Source: Nymphaea colorata (lineage: Eukaryota > Streptophyta > Magnoliopsida > Nymphaeales > Nymphaeaceae). From it: 45,363 nucleotides of DNA. A model generated the notes under the pieces. That model was not told where the DNA came from, did not search any database, and saw nothing but the letters and a program-made list of their open reading frames with translations. The position numbers were made by a program, and so were the translations under genes. Positions 43,726 to 45,363 of the stretch are shown here, in pieces. The DNA lies in NCBI RefSeq assembly GCF_008831285.2, contig NW_022204793.1, positions 1 through 45,363 on the forward strand. The letters run 5' to 3'. How positions within the stretch are numbered: position 1 is the first letter of the stretch; the number at the start of each line of letters is the position of its first letter.

Positions 43726-45286
43726 ATGTTATTGGCGAAAACATCATCGCTGCCCCAATTGAAGGTGAACCTTAACAAATACGATAACTTCTTCACCAAG
43801 AAATCTTCAGTCAAGGATACAGCGCTCGACGAGCCAGATGAAGAGCCTGTTGATAACGAGACTGAAGTCACAACCGACAGACGAAAAAAAGCTCATTCTA
43901 AGAACCTAGAGATAATCGATCGCAAATCAACCATCAGGAGCAAGGTTGAATCGTACCTAACCGATAGTCGAAAAATGGGCATTCTCGATCACAACACAAA
44001 CTAAACCAAAATCGTCGGTCCCTCACTAGGATATCACTATAGGCCATGAAACCTCCTCACACCTCAGCTGAACAGCTCAAGACCTACCTTACGCAGCTCA
44101 AGACTGAACTAAACGAATACTTTTAGAAGAACCAGAAGATGGAGCATGAGATAAGTAATTCATAGGGAAGAACCACCCAAGTAAAATAACGTATTATCTT
44201 CTACTAACAGCTTGCTCAAAAAACATGGATTCATCGTTACGAGTTGCTCAACCAGCGCCACGAAAACTTAGAGCATATCCGATACGAGACTGACCGGTTG
44301 AAGTTTATGCAGCAACGTTTGAAGGACATTAATATCCTGATGCGCAAGAGAGTAAAAGATGCACAAAATGCACTGAAGAGTGCTGAGAATGAGGCAAGGA
44401 CAATGAATGAGCTGGAAGGGATTAGACAAGACGACTTGGATAATAAGCTGTACCTACTTAAGCACTATGAAGTATTTTAGCAAGGGAAATCAGAAAAAAT
44501 GGGATACAAGACTGACCAAGCCATGCGAAATCTGCAAGAGAACGAAGCAGCTGCCCACCTCAAGCGCCATCATAGCTCCATTACCATCATGGAAGCACAG
44601 GATTACTTAGAGGAGAAACAGAGAAGCTAACACATGAAGCTGACTCATTAGATAGCTGCACAAAAGCTTTACTCCAAGATGCTGGAGGCCGCTTGGACAC
44701 GTTGCAGCACATACTATGAGCAATATGAGAAGGCGGAACAATTGATGAAGATGCATGCGCTTGACCGGAAAGCACTTGTTCAGGACAGCTATAAAAAGAG
44801 CTTTTAAATCAAATAAGACCTCTAGTGCAAGATAAAAGAAAAGGAAAAGACTCTTGGCGAACTAGAGGAGAAAAATAAACAGTTGAAACACCACTTTAGC
44901 CAGTGCAATTTTGGATAAATTGAGGATATCGAGAAGAGGATTAGCCAGATAAAGCTTGAGTACATAACGGGGAAAAAGCTACTGAAGGACAAGGAGGCAA
45001 CTTAAAAGCACTAATAAGCGAGAGCCATTATGGGAAGATAAGAAGAGATCGAAAGATCTAAGGCAATCCTATCTCGGCTTAGATAGTGGATAAAAAGCAA
45101 AGAGAAAATTTCCAGCTGACTATATCGAAGAAGCAGCCGATGCATGATCACTTTACGCTGTTTATCGCGGAGGTGGCGAAGGAGCTGAAGCAAAACTAGC
45201 CATCGTATGTGCTAAAGCCTGCAGTTCCTGAGAAGAAAGTTGTGCCGAAGGTCAACAAGTACGGTAATCTCAAAAAGCGTAAATGA
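43726..45286 (+). CDS. Coiled-coil protein, about 520 aa
   Basis: Start ATG 43726 (MLLAKTSSLPQLKVNLNKYD), stop TGA 45284-45286 (ending NKYGNLKKRK). The first 105 residues are charged and loosely structured (DEPDEEPVDNETEV, RKKAHSK). From about residue 110 it is almost wholly coiled coil: EQLKTYLTQLKTELNEYF, YETDRLKFMQQRLKDINI, AQNALKSAENEARTMNE, EKEKTLGELEEKNKQLKHH, and EIERSKAILSRLRQW. The last 55 residues are basic (SYVLKPAVPEKKVVPKVNK). Two one-base breaks, about 44045 and 45105 (TTT), each need one added base and give 521 whole codons. The second half also opens with its own ATG at 44046, so it could be a separate start. Long coiled coil with no other domain suggests an axonemal or basal-body protein. 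Not identified. Confidence 0.75.
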
Positions 45287-45363
45287 TTGTTAATAACTAT
45301 GAATTTTTAGCAAGAAGATATGTTAGGGGAAAGATAAGCTCATCCTCTATAGTTTTTATTTGG

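Noticed and set aside
1-45363. CRISPR arrays, rRNA genes, insertion sequences or viral genes.
   Set aside because: No direct-repeat/spacer array, rRNA-like sequence, transposase frame or terminal inverted repeat was seen on either strand.

Overview
The window is eukaryotic nuclear DNA from a ciliate-type genome. TAA and TAG are read as glutamine throughout and TGA is the only stop. A tRNA with a CUA anticodon, which reads UAG, lies at 3539-3610. Long proteins of known families (DRC4, TTLL, OTUB, D2HGDH, CEPT, TBC, PX-BAR) are uninterrupted only under that code. Introns are extremely short: fifteen are exactly 20 nt, with GTA at the 5' end, an A at position 15 and YAG at the 3' end. Base composition is mixed, richer in GC in most genes and AT-rich between them, so this does not look like Paramecium or Tetrahymena. 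I cannot name the genus.

Layout. 0.2-1.9 kb holds two tandem copies of an unrecognised gene, with a degenerate copy of the DRC4 3' end between them. 2.0-7.1 kb holds DRC4 (minus), the UAG-reading tRNA, a tubulin-tyrosine-ligase-like gene (plus) and a leucine-rich-repeat gene (minus). 7.3-11.7 kb holds a hypothetical gene, a CDP-alcohol phosphotransferase, a coiled-coil gene and a thiol dioxygenase. 11.7-14.5 kb is AT-rich with no convincing gene. 15.1-20.1 kb holds a hypothetical gene, a PX-BAR sorting nexin, a flagellar-type coiled-coil protein and tRNA-Arg(TCT). 20.2-27.2 kb holds an otubain, D-2-hydroxyglutarate dehydrogenase, an alpha/beta hydrolase, a FYVE-like/TBC Rab-GAP and a hypothetical gene. 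27.2-36.5 kb holds large minus-strand coiled-coil genes and a cyclin. 36.6-45.3 kb holds a large unrecognised plus-strand gene, a B-box/coiled-coil protein, a Myb-like protein and a coiled-coil gene.

Genes are packed closely on both strands, with 50-200 nt between most neighbours. There is no operon logic. The nearest thing to a shared theme is ciliary/axonemal and membrane-traffic function (DRC4, TTLL, the QRICH2-like protein, many coiled coils, PX-BAR, FYVE-TBC), as expected in any ciliate.

Many genes carry single-base frame breaks that no intron explains. Many sit in A, T or C runs and most need one extra base, including inside strictly conserved motifs. I read these as homopolymer-length errors in the assembly rather than biology. 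Spans are therefore gene extents, with breaks named in each entry.
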